Notes: generated by a model not told the origin, from the sequence alone. Shown: positions 1 to 10,134, numbered from the stretch's first letter. The stretch is DNA of 64,000 nt from Sugiyamaella lignohabitans (GCF_001640025.1 NC_031674.1:992001-1056000), one strand, 5' to 3'. A program made the numbers and translations.

Positions 1-229
1 TGTCCAGCTAGGAGGGCCACAGTAACCAGACTTTGTTTTTTCTTTTTTCCTAAGATTTACAGGTGTTTCAATTTTGGCGATTTGATTACTAGTGAGAAGA
101 TATGAAGCCCTAGTCAGACTCCCAGTTAGAGCAGTAACACGAGGACACATATGCAGGGTCCACACATCAGACATTTTTAAGTGAATTTTAGCCCTAAACT
201 AATTCCATATTCCACATAATCGACAGAGA
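1..229. other. Left-edge non-coding stretch
   Basis: I see no supportable gene here. It lies downstream of RPP2 and ends at a partial copy of the dispersed hairpin repeat. A short pyrimidine-rich tract occurs near positions 33-52. Confidence 0.5.
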
Positions 230-309
230 ACAGGACCGCCGAGATGCAACGACTCGAGCGAAGCGAGAGGAGCCACGGGGTCTGGGGCGGAGCCCCAGCC
301 GCCGGAGGC
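230..309 (+). repeat. Partial long hairpin repeat (right half)
   Basis: This is the right half of the ~137-bp family: the CTCGAGCGAAGCGAG hairpin, a GGGTCTGGGGCGGAGCCCCAG hairpin block and the terminal CCGCCGGAGGC. The left arm is missing. It lies about 130 bp past the stop codon of RPP2. Confidence 0.85.
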
Positions 310-440
310 AGACCCACAGCCGGTAGGACAGTTATTACAAAGTCATAATTTATTAAATACACAACTCTGGGGGTTTATTTTTTGGGGTTTAGAAAGGGAT
401 TTGGAGTTTTGTACAGGGAATGGACTGAACGTTGAGACGT

Positions 441-1055
441 TTAGTCGAAGAGACCCATACCCATGTCCTCATCGGACTCCTCCTTCTCCTCTTCCTTCTC
501 CTCCTCAGCAGCGGCCTCACCACCAGCAGCGGCAGCAGAACCAGCAGCAGGAGCAGCAGCACCGCCAGTGGGGACGGAAGCAAGCTTCTCAGAACCCTCG
601 GCAATGAGCTCGGAGATGTCCTTACCGGAGAGCTCCTTGAGGAGAGCCTCGATACGGTCATCTTCAGCCTCGATACCAACAGAGGCAAGGACGGCCTTGA
701 TGTCCTCGGCGGAAGGAGAGGTGTTACCACCGGCGTTCAACAAAAGGTAAGCGGCAAGGTACTTCACTAGAGTGTGTTAGTATTGCTGTTGTGCGAACAG
801 GCATGATGTCGAGGCCGTGAAAATGATAGTTGGAAATATGATACTCCAACTATCAAGTCCTAGGAGCCAGGATCCGAATCAAATACTGAAAATCAGGATC
901 GAGATCTTCCAACATGAGAGAAAGGACAGAATAGTGTGACATGAGAAATCACGTCCAATAGCCAAAATAAAGACCATTTGAACTGTGAGCTACAACTGTA
1001 ACAACTACTGTCTTCACTACTCAAGATCAGAAGTATCATTCATAGACCACTTACT
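441..1055 (-). CDS. RPP2: 60S acidic ribosomal protein P2
   Basis: Acidic stalk protein P2 of the large ribosomal subunit, which with P0 and P1 recruits translation GTPases. The 108-aa product starts [14 protein letters not shown], has an Ala/Gly-rich hinge and ends in the diagnostic acidic tail [13 protein letters not shown]; length and ends match the family. The main exon (766-441) opens with TG AAG TAC and has no ATG: the in-frame codon is GTG with a stop 3 codons upstream. A branch point (TACTAAC, 782-776) lies 9 nt before the CTAG acceptor at 767, and a GTAAGT donor begins at 1054 after an A. Splicing 1054-767 (288 nt) therefore builds ATG as A|TG. The coding part of exon 1 is a single base at 1055. 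It is divergent from RPS15, sharing an upstream region of about 440 bp. Identity is certain; the exact donor is inferred. Confidence 0.93.
767..1054 (-). other. Intron splitting the RPP2 start codon
   Basis: The donor GTAAGT starts at 1054, the branch sequence TACTAAC is at 782-776 and the acceptor ends at 767. The reading frame demands A|TG joining. The intron is 288 nt and no RNA gene is recognisable in it. Confidence 0.8.
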
Positions 1056-1497
1056 TTTTGATTTTTTTTTAGAATATACTGAGAATAATCAGATTAAGCT
1101 CGTGAGATGGGCGGACTATTCCTTGAAAGAAAAAGGAAAAGAAGAAGAAATAGAAGTACGAGTGGGTGAAATTTACTGATATGCGGGTTGTCCACCGTAC
1201 CTCTGCGAAGAGCCAGTGCATAAGCTGCTAAAATGGTCTGAGTCGGTGCTATTGGGAGTTTTGACAAAATAGGAAATAGGCGCTTGGCCTCAAGTTGGGA
1301 GAGTCATACCGTATTAGGCAGTTGGGAGCTGTAGATAGACTCAATACCACAGTCACAGATTTTTTGAGCGAGGTCAGCCGCGTATCAGCAGGGAAGGAAC
1401 CCACTCACACAACTTTTCGGTCTGGTATTATTCAACAGTTGAATAACTTGTATCGCGACACCTTACGACAGTTTCGACACATAAACCATACAACAAA
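1056..1497. promoter_or_regulatory. Divergent promoter RPP2 / RPS15
   Basis: A gap of about 440 bp separates the 5' ends of two ribosomal-protein genes, so both promoters must lie here. I could not assign a specific activator site with confidence. Confidence 0.5.
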
Positions 1498-2438
1498 ATG
1501 TCTGAACAAGAACAAATTGACGCTGCTGGTATGTACCTAGAGAGCTCTTGTGGATCCTAAGAGTATAATGAGAAAGTGATTTAGTTGAAATGGCGAAGAA
1601 GAGATGATTGAAGACTGTGCTCGATATCAGTAACCGACCTTCGATATATTCGAAACTTTTCAGAGAATAAATATGAGATTTTATTATTTGTCTTTCGACT
1701 TTTTGACGTAATAAAGCAATACGCAAATTCCAACAAACAAACGAACAGTCCCTATGAATTTTATGAGATAATTTTAGTGCCAACCGCTATACTTTAGCTT
1801 GATTTATCAATCACTTTCGACGATTGAGTATATCGTATTAATCGACCTATACTGGTAGATAACTGCCATTCGATATATTTGTTACGACTGATATCTGACA
1901 TCGATAATTTAACACCACAACCATGACGAGCACCTTTCGACAGACATCTCGAGCCATTTCTGCAAAACAAATCCCCTCAATCACTCGGCCAACTCAATAC
2001 TAACAATAAACAGAGCTCAAGAAGAGAAGATCCTTCAAGAAGTTCTCCTTCCGTGGAGTTGACCTCAAGGACCTCGTCGAACTCCCCATTGAGGACTTCA
2101 GTGAGCTTGTTCACGCCCGTGCCCGTAGAAGACTCAAGCACGGTCTTAAGATCAAGCCCATGAGATTCGTCAAGAAGCTCAGAGCCGCCAAGTTGGCTGC
2201 CGGCCCCAATGAGAAGCCCGCTGTCGTCAAGACCCATCTCCGTAACATGCTTGTTCTCCCTGAGATGATCGGATCTGTCATCGGTGTCTACAACGGTAAG
2301 GTCTTCAACCAAGTCGAGATCAAGCCCGAGATGGTCGGCCACTACCTCGGTGAGTTCTCCATCACCTACAGACCTGTTGCCCACAAGAGACCCGGTGCTG
2401 GTTCTACCAAGGACTCCAGATTTATTCCTTTGAAATAA
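1498..2438 (+). CDS. RPS15: 40S ribosomal protein S15 (uS19)
   Basis: Small-subunit protein of the uS19 family, located at the subunit head near the decoding region. Exon 1 (1498-1528) encodes [10 protein letters not shown]; exon 2 (2014-2438) continues [18 protein letters not shown]. The 485-nt intron has GTATGT donor, TACTAAC branch (1998-2004) and CAG acceptor 9 nt later. The 151-aa product carries the conserved uS19 blocks [47 protein letters not shown] and the C-terminal SRFIPLK. It has a slightly longer N-terminus than the baker's yeast protein. It is transcribed away from RPP2 and converges on the MTC6-like gene with a hairpin repeat in the gap. Confidence 0.96.
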
Positions 2439-2522
2439 GCGAAGTTATGAGTTTAAAATTTTTGCTAGTTTATGCGATGTAATTCAAAAAATGTATCTAC
2501 TCCTCCATTCTTTTGTCGACCT

Positions 2523-2659
2523 GCCTCCGGCGGCTGGGGCTCCGCCCCAGACCCTGGTTGCTCCTGCTTCGCAGGAGATGGCTGGGACCGTGTACGTAAC
2601 GACTCGAGCGAAGCGAGAGGAGCCGGGGGGTCTGGGGCGCAGCCCCAGCCGCCGGAGGC
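2523..2659 (+). repeat. Long hairpin repeat, full copy
   Basis: This complete ~137-bp copy has terminal inverted arms (GCCTCCGGCGGCTGGGGC / GCCCCAGCCGCCGGAGGC), a left CTCCTGCTTCGCAGGAG hairpin and a right CTCGAGCGAAGCGAG hairpin. It fills half of the tail-to-tail gap between RPS15 and the MTC6-like gene. Confidence 0.95.
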
Positions 2660-2714
2660 TCACCCCGTCCAGTGGATGAAGTAGTAATAAATAAAATATA
2701 AATACAGATAGGAG

Positions 2715-4634
2715 CTATAGAGGTACACCCTCGTACTCCTGTTCGGCGAACTTATTGATGAGCCGGCGCCAGCGGGCCTGGTTGCGACGGAGCGGGATCC
2801 GGCGGAAGTTTAGGAGGATCATGGCCATCAGAAGCACAAAAGCGACGACTGCTGCAATGGAGAGAAGTGCCACACCGTTACGGTTGGTGGTGGGAATCTG
2901 TAAGTATGGGCATGCTGAGAAGGGCCCGCCAGTGACCCAGCATTCGTCGACGGCAATAGTGTTGAAGTCGATCCAGGCGGCCGGCACGTTGATACTACCT
3001 CCAGGACTGCTGTTCGAATCGTCTGAGGAATCGGAGCTTGGTTTTGGAGCAGGAACTTCCTGCTGTAGCACAGATCTCGCTGCCAGGTTCTCTAAAGAAG
3101 TTCTAGGTACAGAGAAGTTGGTGCCTTTTGGACAGCTTTGAGGAGCGTCGAAATAGGTCGATTTGTTGCCAGTGGCAATCCAGTCGAAGTTGGAATCATT
3201 CCCTCGGCACATTACAGGGAATGGCTCGTAGCAATTGGCTACTTTCCACCCTTCTGGGGTGATCACAGCACATTGTAATGCCACAGGGTCGGTAATTGAT
3301 TTTGGTTTTGATGCATTTGTTTTGTTGGTATTAGGTTCTCCAGGTGCCCAACTCCAGAATGAATTGTTTACGACGTCTACAAGAATCTGTGGTGTCAACT
3401 GGGCTGAGTTGGACATGGGATCGGTCAAGCTGCTGCTGCTGTTTAGCATGGGTGTATAGCCACATTGTGAAATGATGCCGAGGGTCACGTCTGTGAAGGG
3501 GAAGTCGGGTGTGTCAAAGACTGCTCGAAAAGGGATCATCGATGTCTCGTTTATATGGTTAATTAGATCTTGTTGAGATGGTTGGTCGCCATTATTAGCG
3601 CATGTGTTGACCAGGTCGTTGGTAAGAGTCAGTGATTGCTCTTCTTGAAATGTGATGTTAGAATTGACGAATAACACCTGATAATCGCCATTAATATTCT
3701 GTGAAAATGACGGAGTCGGCGTGGAAGTAGTAGTTGTGGTAGTGGTGGTGCTACTACTAGTTCCTGTATGTTTCCCACTACCAGTAGTAGATATGCTAGT
3801 GGCAGTACTGGATGAACTAGAAGTACTAGACATGCCCGTGGAAATCGACTGTATAAGTTGACTATCATCAGCCAGGACCAATATTCGTTTGTTTATGGAT
3901 AGAAGGAAATAGTGTAGTGGGGGAAAGTTATTACCTTCGTCAATATTACTGACTACGCCGTTTTTCCTATCATTCTCCAAGTCAAGTGGTGTATACACTC
4001 TGGGCCCAAAAATAGATGAGATATTAGTTGATAACACATAATCTCCACGGACGTTATTTTCCACATCGATACTTTGATTTAACTGGTTTAAATTGAGCCT
4101 TAGCGTTAGTAAATTGGTGGCTATAGCGCTCGTTTCTGTCTGTTGAATATAAGTAGCTATGACAGAATATACCGAGTCGAGAGTTACATTATCTTGACAT
4201 TTTATGCCATCATCTAAAGCATATATTTGACCGCTTGTAGATACACCTTGAGGAAATGGCTGGGGACATAACTGCCATTGACTATTAGTATTACTCCAAA
4301 AAGCGTCTAATGAGAACGAGCTCATTCCGACATCAAGAGCTGTTTGTAATGTTGTTAATGAACTGGTAGTGTACCCTTCTTCCAGAAAAACTGAACTGAG
4401 ATCAAGTCCTACACTATTGACCTGATCAATAGAGATATTAAGTGCTACATCTCTTTGCGAGAGTTTACCAACTGAAAGAAACGAAGGAATCAGACCACAA
4501 AGTTCAGGACCCGAAAATTCGCATTCGTAGTGAATGAAGAGAGAGCATTCTACCAGTGTTACAGCATCAAAAACCAATAATAAAAATAGCCAGAGGCATG
4601 AATACCAGCCCTGGATTCTTCTTGTTGCAAACAT
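2715..4634 (-). CDS. MTC6: Secretory-pathway membrane protein, MTC6-like
   Basis: The 639-aa product (ATG at 4634) has an N-terminal hydrophobic signal segment (about residues 10-28) and one C-terminal transmembrane helix (AAVVAFVLLMAMILL, near residue 600) followed by a short basic cytosolic tail, so it is a type I membrane protein. Many NxS/T sequons and a Ser/Thr stretch in the middle fit a glycosylated lumenal domain. The N-terminal blocks SQRDVALNISIDQV, VGLDLSSV, DAFWSN and WQLCPQPFPQG match what I know of the fungal MTC6 family (maintenance of telomere capping 6, function poorly known). A TTG-initiated extension to 4679 is not used as the start. Identification is by motif memory. Confidence 0.7.
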   Translation of the reverse strand: MFATRRIQGWYSCLWLFLLLVFDAVTLVECSLFIHYECEFSGPELCGLIPSFLSVGKLSQRDVALNISIDQVNSVGLDLSSVFLEEGYTTSSLTTLQTALDVGMSSFSLDAFWSNTNSQWQLCPQPFPQGVSTSGQIYALDDGIKCQDNVTLDSVYSVIATYIQQTETSAIATNLLTLRLNLNQLNQSIDVENNVRGDYVLSTNISSIFGPRVYTPLDLENDRKNGVVSNIDEGNNFPPLHYFLLSINKRILVLADDSQLIQSISTGMSSTSSSSSTATSISTTGSGKHTGTSSSTTTTTTTTSTPTPSFSQNINGDYQVLFVNSNITFQEEQSLTLTNDLVNTCANNGDQPSQQDLINHINETSMIPFRAVFDTPDFPFTDVTLGIISQCGYTPMLNSSSSLTDPMSNSAQLTPQILVDVVNNSFWSWAPGEPNTNKTNASKPKSITDPVALQCAVITPEGWKVANCYEPFPVMCRGNDSNFDWIATGNKSTYFDAPQSCPKGTNFSVPRTSLENLAARSVLQQEVPAPKPSSDSSDDSNSSPGGSINVPAAWIDFNTIAVDECWVTGGPFSACPYLQIPTTNRNGVALLSIAAVVAFVLLMAMILLNFRRIPLRRNQARWRRLINKFAEQEYEGVPL

Positions 4635-5829
4635 ATTAAGTTTTACTGAGTAACATGGATGGCAGAAACAAGATGACAAAGTCGTCTATAAATTTCCGAT
4701 ATATCAGAGAGCCAACATGGAAACCAAGTTATTATTAGATTGGTGAATAAAATACGCTCAAAGCGGTTTCGAAGGTGACTAAAATCAAGAGATTCGAAGT
4801 CTAAAGCAGAAACAAGATTTTAATTATTCAGGAAAATTGGCTCCTGATAATACCACACCTGGTTTTTACACAGACCAGGGAGCAGATCAATAATGCAAAA
4901 CAACGCGGACAGTATCAAGATGATGTTCCAGATAAAGAGAGGTCGTGCAGCGAGCGATGCGATCAGCTTCATGCTCATTACCCCAGTCCTTTTATGACAT
5001 TTATGCATGAAGTACGCTGTCAACCTATAGCGGCCACAGTAGAGCTCCAATCCATTTTAAACTATATATTCTTACCAGTGGTAACGACTCAAATGTAATA
5101 ATAATAATAAGGTATCAAAGAGTTTCGAGACTTCGTTCGAGACTCTGGAGTAGAACAGTCATACGGTCTTCAATTGCTGCTTGCCAACGAAAAGCTCAGC
5201 TTATCAAATTATATTGTAATAATTCCCATTGGGAATATCTGATCGTGAAGAATTAACAGCCGAGGCAAATGTGGTTGTAATGAACGATAGATTAGTTTGT
5301 CTTCAACACACCAAAACTGTTTATCAGATTTAATTGCATAAAGACGTTGAGGCGATCGACCCAACCGTTGGACCTAACTTTAAACGTCGACCCTGCACAT
5401 ACGCGACCGAAATGGATTGATAGAGAGATTCTTCAGGCTAGCTTCTGGTTCTGTAGTTTTGGATTTCATTCATCTTTAAAAAGGATTAACGAGGCAATAG
5501 TACTAATGTTTTCAGAAGAAGAGTGGAGCTAACGAAATTTTAATTGGACTCACTTAATTCTGGTTATTCTATCCTATAATTTATTAAGAAGTAAAGAGAC
5601 AGGTCAAGAAAGATAACTTAGTTACTGATTCAATTGGCTAATATATAGAGATATAAAGCTCAGGATATACCATCTTCATAGTGTCGAAGAGTGAAGCCGC
5701 GGGGGCGGGATGCAGTCCCATGAAACTCGTGAACCGACATCGCGGCCTCACTGTGAACTTTGAGTATATCCACAGCCTAGACTACCAGGCAAAAATCTTT
5801 CATCTTTTGATCTAACAGGCACTTTCATA
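4635..5829. other. Intergenic region upstream of MTC6-like and PAC10
   Basis: This AT-rich gap of 1.2 kb separates divergent genes. Apart from one small candidate membrane ORF (4820-4978, minus) I see no gene, tRNA or repeat copy. Confidence 0.4.
4820..4978 (-). CDS. Small hypothetical single-TM protein
   Basis: This is a 52-aa ORF starting MSMKLIASLAARP, with one strongly hydrophobic segment (about residues 14-32, FIWNIILILSALFCIIDLL) and a hydrophilic tail ending in a TAA stop. A positively charged N-terminus followed by one helix is plausible for a small organelle membrane subunit, but I do not recognise a family. The surrounding region has no other gene and the ORF could be fortuitous. 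Confidence 0.25.
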   Translation of the reverse strand: MSMKLIASLAARPLFIWNIILILSALFCIIDLLPGLCKNQVWYYQEPIFLNN

Positions 5830-6859
5830 ATGGCCAGTTTGTACGTATGCAGAACTTGTTCCATACTCCAATGACAAAATCTCCTGGGCAATGTCACCAC
5901 CATTGCTCGTGGTCCACCGACAACCAAGATCAATTCACTAACAACTGCCAGATCAGAGCCCACCTACGTCAATCCCAGGGGTATTCCCCAGGCCCCGTTC
6001 GTGGAAAAGGTAGAAGACTATGTCAAATCGCGCGACCAGGTCGAATCAATTCTCAAATCATTCCAAGAGATGATCCAGTAAGTACCCATCTCCACGCTCC
6101 AACGGTGTGTGAACTCCATCTGAACATGCCTGAACTCTACTAACCGGTTACAGAAAATATAAATACATGGTACGTGTGAGCACTCCAGCAGGCCCTCAAT
6201 TCCACAACCAGCAAACTTCTTAAGTTGCAAATGACCCCAGTATACTTGGAATCAATTTCTAACAATAGAACAGGAAGTGAGCACAGCGGGGCGGATCCAG
6301 GGTCTCAAAGAAAAGATCCCCGACATGACTAAAGCTCTAGACATGGTCAAATTCCTAGACGCCAAAAAGACATCCGGAGAAGACTTCGACACCAACTACG
6401 AGCTCAACGACACATTATACGCGCGGGCGAAGGTCACCCCAACGAACAAAGTCCTTCTATGGCTGGGTGTAAGTGTTCACGGTGGGCCAATGCCTCTGGC
6501 GGCTGGGGCTCTGCCCCAAACCCCGTAGCTCCTGCTTCGCAGGAATTTTCTGGGACCGTCGACGAAACGACTCGAGCGAAGCGAGAGGAGCCAGGGGGTC
6601 TGGGGCGCAGCCCCAGCCGCCGGAGGCATCCACAGTTCACAGAACTAACAGACAGGCCAATGTCATGCTAGAATATACTATTGAAGAGGCCATTGAGCTG
6701 CTGACAGGCAAGCTCGAGGCTGCACAGAAATCGCTCGAGGTGTGCGAGTCGGACCTTGAGTTCCTGCGAGAGAATATCACCACCATGGAAGTAAACACTG
6801 CTCGTGTGTACAACTGGGACGTCCAAAAACGCCGTGAGGAGAAGGAACAGGCTAAGTAG
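5830..6859 (+). CDS. PAC10: Prefoldin subunit 3
   Basis: Alpha-type subunit of the hexameric prefoldin co-chaperone (Gim2/Pac10, VBP1), which delivers nascent actin and tubulin to the CCT chaperonin. Five exons join in frame: 5830-5840, 5952-6077, 6154-6169, 6274-6468 and 6656-6859, giving 183 aa that starts [20 protein letters not shown]. Conserved blocks are [54 protein letters not shown] and [18 protein letters not shown], with coiled-coil helices at both ends. Each intron has a CTAAC branch close to the acceptor. Exon 1 codes only 11 nt and exon 3 is a 16-nt microexon encoding KYKYM. Intron 4 (6469-6655) holds a complete hairpin repeat. Frame continuity and family motifs make the model strong. 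Confidence 0.9.
6469..6655 (+). other. PAC10 intron 4 built around a hairpin repeat
   Basis: The donor GTAAGT is at 6469, the branch AACTAAC at 6642-6648 and the ACAG acceptor at 6655. Of 187 nt, 136 are a hairpin repeat copy. Splicing joins LWLG to ANVMLEY exactly as in the family. Confidence 0.88.
6492..6627 (+). repeat. Long hairpin repeat inside PAC10 intron 4
   Basis: Complete copy in the same orientation as the gene. The left end reads GCCTCTGGCGG (one change) and the first hairpin loop is TCT rather than TCC. Confidence 0.95.
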
Positions 6860-6911
6860 CACCTTTTTTCTTGATACATTGTATATATCACCAACCACCG
6901 GGACGGGGTAT

Positions 6912-7047
6912 GCCTCCGGCGGCTGGGGCTGCGCCCCAGACCCCCTGGCTCCTCTCGCTTCGCTCGAGTCGTTTCGTCGACAGTCCCAGCAAACTCCTGC
7001 GAAGCAGGAGCCACGGGGTCTGGGGCAGAGCCCCAGCCGCCGGAGGC
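6912..7047 (-). repeat. Long hairpin repeat, full copy (inverted)
   Basis: Complete 136-bp copy with the internal hairpins in the opposite order (CTCGCTTCGCTCGAG first). It starts about 50 bp after the PAC10 stop and lies between PAC10 and PHB2. Confidence 0.95.
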
Positions 7048-7245
7048 AGACCCCACCCCCTGAAAAGGGACCCTGGATCACGTGCCCAGGTGGGGTCAGG
7101 GTTACCCGGCCCGTGAATTGCGAGAAGTTGAATGGAGAAGGCAATCTGATGTTGCGACATTCCGTTATTCAAGTGAGTTGGTTGATTGTCGTGGTTCCAT
7201 TGACAATAATTGACACAGATTCATAGCAGAAAAAGGGTCAGCAGA

Positions 7246-8166
7246 ATGAGCGGTCAAAGAGAGGCTTGGGAGAAGTTTGCCAAGGCAGTCCAGCAGCAGG
7301 CTCGTAAGGGAGCCGGGGGAGGGGCCGGCGGTGGCGTGCCTCCTAAGGGAGTGTTTGCCGGTGTCACTGGTATTTTTCTACTTGGAGTGGGTGCTCTTGC
7401 TATCAATGCATCTCTGTTCAATGTCGATGGTGGTCACAGGGCCATTATCTACTCGAGATTCGGCGGTATTCAACCTCAGATCTACCAGGAAGGAACCCAT
7501 TTCGCGATCCCCTGGTTCCAGAAACCCATTATTTATAACGTTCGAGCCAGACCTAGAAACGTCGCTTCGTTGACTGGTACTAAAGATTTGCAGATGGTCA
7601 ATATCACATGTCGTGTTTTGTCAAGACCACGGGTCGAGTCTCTAGCTACTATTTTCCGTACTCTTGGTACCGATTATGACGAGCGAGTATTGCCATCCAT
7701 TGTCAATGAGGTTCTTAAGAGTGTGGTAGCACAATTCAATGCCTCGCAATTGATCACTCAACGTGAAAAGGTGTCGAGAATGGTCCGTGACAATCTTGTC
7801 AAGAGAGCATCCAAATTCAACATTCTACTTGACGATGTCTCATTAACGTACATGACATTCAGTCCCGAGTTCACTGCTGCCGTTGAGGCCAAACAAATTG
7901 CCCAACAAGAGGCGCAAAGAGCTGCTTTCATTGTTGACAGAGCCAAACAGGAGAAACAAGGAACCATTGTCAAGGCCCAGGGTGAGGCAAGATCGGCTGA
8001 ACTCATTGGTGAGGCCATTAAAAAGAGCGGTGACTACGTCGAACTAAAAAGACTGGACACTGCCCGTGAAATCGCCGAGATCCTCAGCAAATCCGGCAAC
8101 CGCGTCATGCTCGACAACAACTCGCTCCTGCTCAACGTGGCCAGCGACTACAGAACTAAGAAATAA
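7246..8166 (+). CDS. PHB2: Prohibitin 2
   Basis: Subunit of the ring-shaped PHB1/PHB2 complex of the mitochondrial inner membrane, a scaffold that stabilises newly made membrane proteins and modulates m-AAA protease. The 306-aa product has an N-terminal basic segment, a Gly-rich stretch and a transmembrane anchor (about residues 36-58), then the SPFH/prohibitin domain with the near-invariant blocks NVDGGHRAI, EGTHFAIPW, RPRNVASLTGTKDLQMVNIT, YDERVLPSIVNEVLK and a C-terminal coiled coil (EAKQIAQQEAQRAAF). ATG at 7246 is chosen because the upstream in-frame extension lacks ATG and the family begins near here. A hairpin repeat follows about 100 bp downstream. Confidence 0.97.
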   Translation: MSGQREAWEKFAKAVQQQARKGAGGGAGGGVPPKGVFAGVTGIFLLGVGALAINASLFNVDGGHRAIIYSRFGGIQPQIYQEGTHFAIPWFQKPIIYNVRARPRNVASLTGTKDLQMVNITCRVLSRPRVESLATIFRTLGTDYDERVLPSIVNEVLKSVVAQFNASQLITQREKVSRMVRDNLVKRASKFNILLDDVSLTYMTFSPEFTAAVEAKQIAQQEAQRAAFIVDRAKQEKQGTIVKAQGEARSAELIGEAIKKSGDYVELKRLDTAREIAEILSKSGNRVMLDNNSLLLNVASDYRTKK

Positions 8167-8222
8167 CCTCCCCCGCAAATGTAAATATATAGCTAACTTA
8201 TTATTGTGACTCTCTTAGCCCG

Positions 8223-8250
8223 TGCCTTCGGCGGCTGGGACACCTGCTTC
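8223..8250 (+). repeat. Decayed left-end fragment of the hairpin repeat
   Basis: GTGCCTTCGGCGGCTGGGA followed by CCTGCTTCG resembles the left arm and first hairpin with most of the middle lost. It sits 19 bp before a full copy. Confidence 0.5.
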
Positions 8251-8268
8251 GTTCACGGACTGGATCCT

Positions 8269-8404
8269 GCCTCCGGCGGCTGGGGCTCTGCCCCAGAACC
8301 CGTGGCTCCTGCTTCGCAGGAGTTGGCTGGGACCGTGGGGGGAACGACTCGAGCGGAGCGAGAGGAGCAGGGGGGTCTGGGGCGCAGCCCCAGCCGCCGG
8401 AGGC
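8269..8404 (+). repeat. Long hairpin repeat, full copy
   Basis: Complete copy just downstream of PHB2; the right internal hairpin is CTCGAGCGGAGCGAG (one change). Confidence 0.95.
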
Positions 8405-8957
8405 ACCAGGGGACACAGCGGCCTGTGGACAGTCGGTTATAGGGTTCTGCATGTGAGCTTATCTTACTTTTACGGTCGCCGATCTTTATAGTTAAAATGT
8501 TTGACGGGTGCTTCCATGCAGATCGCTCATCCGGCGGCGGGGGTTTTGGGAGGCGCTAGGGGAGGAAGGTATGCTTGTTTCGGAGCTGAAAGAATGTGAT
8601 AAGTGCGGGATTAATGTTTTCAAGTCATCTAGAACGGTCTTTCCACGGTTTGGTTTACTAGGACTCTTACTAAAGTACTGACTACGCTCCCAGCCAGTGT
8701 CCGATGCGGCTGGGAGATGCAGGGTCTTCAGCGCTCGGACCAGCTAGTAGCCGCGATCGCGGATAATGGGTTGAGTGTGAGTCGCATTGTTAATTTATAT
8801 TACCTAAATAGGAAATATGACAGTCACCGGCGAATTTTCCAACGCACAGTGCAGACGCTGCCTGGTCAGTCGGTTCACGAACCACTCAGACACCGGTTTT
8901 TCATAATACCTCTTGAATCTTGTGCTAACCATTCCGACATTACACAACTAAATCAAA
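8405..8957. other. Intergenic region upstream of RPS19
   Basis: No gene recognised. This must contain the RPS19 promoter; no repeat copy is present. Confidence 0.4.
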
Positions 8958-9945
8958 ATGCCTGGTGTTTCCGTTAGGTAAGTGGGACCGCAATACTAGT
9001 TCGAGACGATGATATTGAAAGATTGATTATAGAATGATTTGATGGCTCTGTGACGACGCTGTCTCGACTTCTACGAAGCAAACCCGACACGGTAGTTCGA
9101 GAGAGAACTAGTGAATCTATGTGGATCTGACTAGACAACGGAACTGTGAACACAGTTTGATTTCGATACTCTTGACTCGACATGCTAGTTATTAAGAATT
9201 TGTAAAGAATTTGCTAGTTCTTGGATCGACTTAAGATTTTTAGAGCTCTGAGTTGTAAGACCATGTTCGACTGATCAATATTCGAAATAGCATACCGTCA
9301 TACTCAGCATCTGAAGGGTCCAAATATCTGTTTATTTCGGATACGATATAATCATTTCATTCGACTGTTTTTCAACTTAAATTCTCGATCTCTAAAATGC
9401 GACAGACTCTAGTTTTTAGCTACTTTTATTCGGTTGTAATTGTCACAGTTCCATTCATTTCATAACATCATATCATCTGTTTAGCACATCAAATCCGTTC
9501 AGTTAACTAACACCTTTACAGAGACGTCCCTGCTCAACAATTCATTGACGCTTACGCTTCCTTCCTTCAACGTCAAGGTAAGCTCGACGTCCCCGGTTAC
9601 GTCGAGCTCGTCAAGACCTCTGCTGGTAACGAGCTCCCTCCCCAAGACGCCGAGGGTTGGTTCTACAAGAGATCCGCCTCTGTCGCCCGTCACATCTACT
9701 TGAGAAAGGACATTGGTGTCGGCCGTCTTAACAAGCTTTACGGAAACACAGTCAACCGTGGTTCCAGACCATCCCACCACAAGGACGCCTCTGGCTCCAT
9801 CAACAGAAAGGTTCTCCAAGCCCTTGAAAAGCTCGGAGTTCTTGAGCAATCTGGTAACGGTGGCCGTAGAATCTCTGAGAACGGCCAAAGAGATTTGGAT
9901 CGTATTGCCGCCCAAACTCTTGAGAACGAGGAGGATGACGAGTAA
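8958..9945 (+). CDS. RPS19: 40S ribosomal protein S19 (eS19)
   Basis: Small-subunit head protein eS19, needed for 18S rRNA maturation. Exon 1 (8958-8977) encodes MPGVSVR up to a split Arg codon; exon 2 (9522-9945) continues DVPAQQFIDAYASFLQRQGK. The 544-nt intron has GTAAGT donor at 8978, AACTAAC branch (9505-9511) and acceptor at 9521. The 147-aa product shows the family blocks VPGYVELVKTS, PPQDAEGWFYKRSASVARHIY, GVGRLNKLYG, DASGSINRKVLQALEKLG and GGRRISENGQRDLDRIAAQ. An intron immediately after the first few codons is typical of yeast ribosomal-protein genes. It converges on a Spo12-like gene across a repeat. Confidence 0.96.
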
Positions 9946-10074
9946 ATGTAGCTCATATATTTGCTTGAAAATAAAACGAAAATAAAATTATCTATCTTTA
10001 AAGAGCATGTTATTTTGGAGAAGGTGAATAATGTATTAATAAACTCATTAAACATACACATACTATCCAGGGCC

Positions 10075-10095
10075 TGCCTCCGGCGGCCGAGGGCT
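10075..10095 (+). repeat. Left-end fragment of the hairpin repeat
   Basis: GCCTCCGGCGGCCGAGGGCTC matches only the terminal arm of the family and is then interrupted. It lies 40 bp before a complete copy. Confidence 0.6.
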
Positions 10096-10134
10096 CTGTT
10101 ACCTCGTGGTTCAACATTACGGGGAGCTGACTCT

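Noticed and set aside
2472..2684. Long open frames running through the hairpin repeats (such as here and at 6434-7172, 33171-33605, 37159-37704, 63471-63946)
   Set aside because: They exist only because GC-rich palindromes lack stop codons; every frame of every copy gives similar Pro/Ala/Arg-rich strings, in both strands, with no family match.
2715..4679. Upstream extension of the MTC6-like protein to 4679
   Set aside because: It starts with TTG; the first ATG (4634) is followed at once by a good signal sequence.
8978..9521. Box C/D snoRNA in the RPS19 intron
   Set aside because: A CGATGAT-like box C and scattered CTGA are present, but there is no correctly paired terminal stem or spacing.
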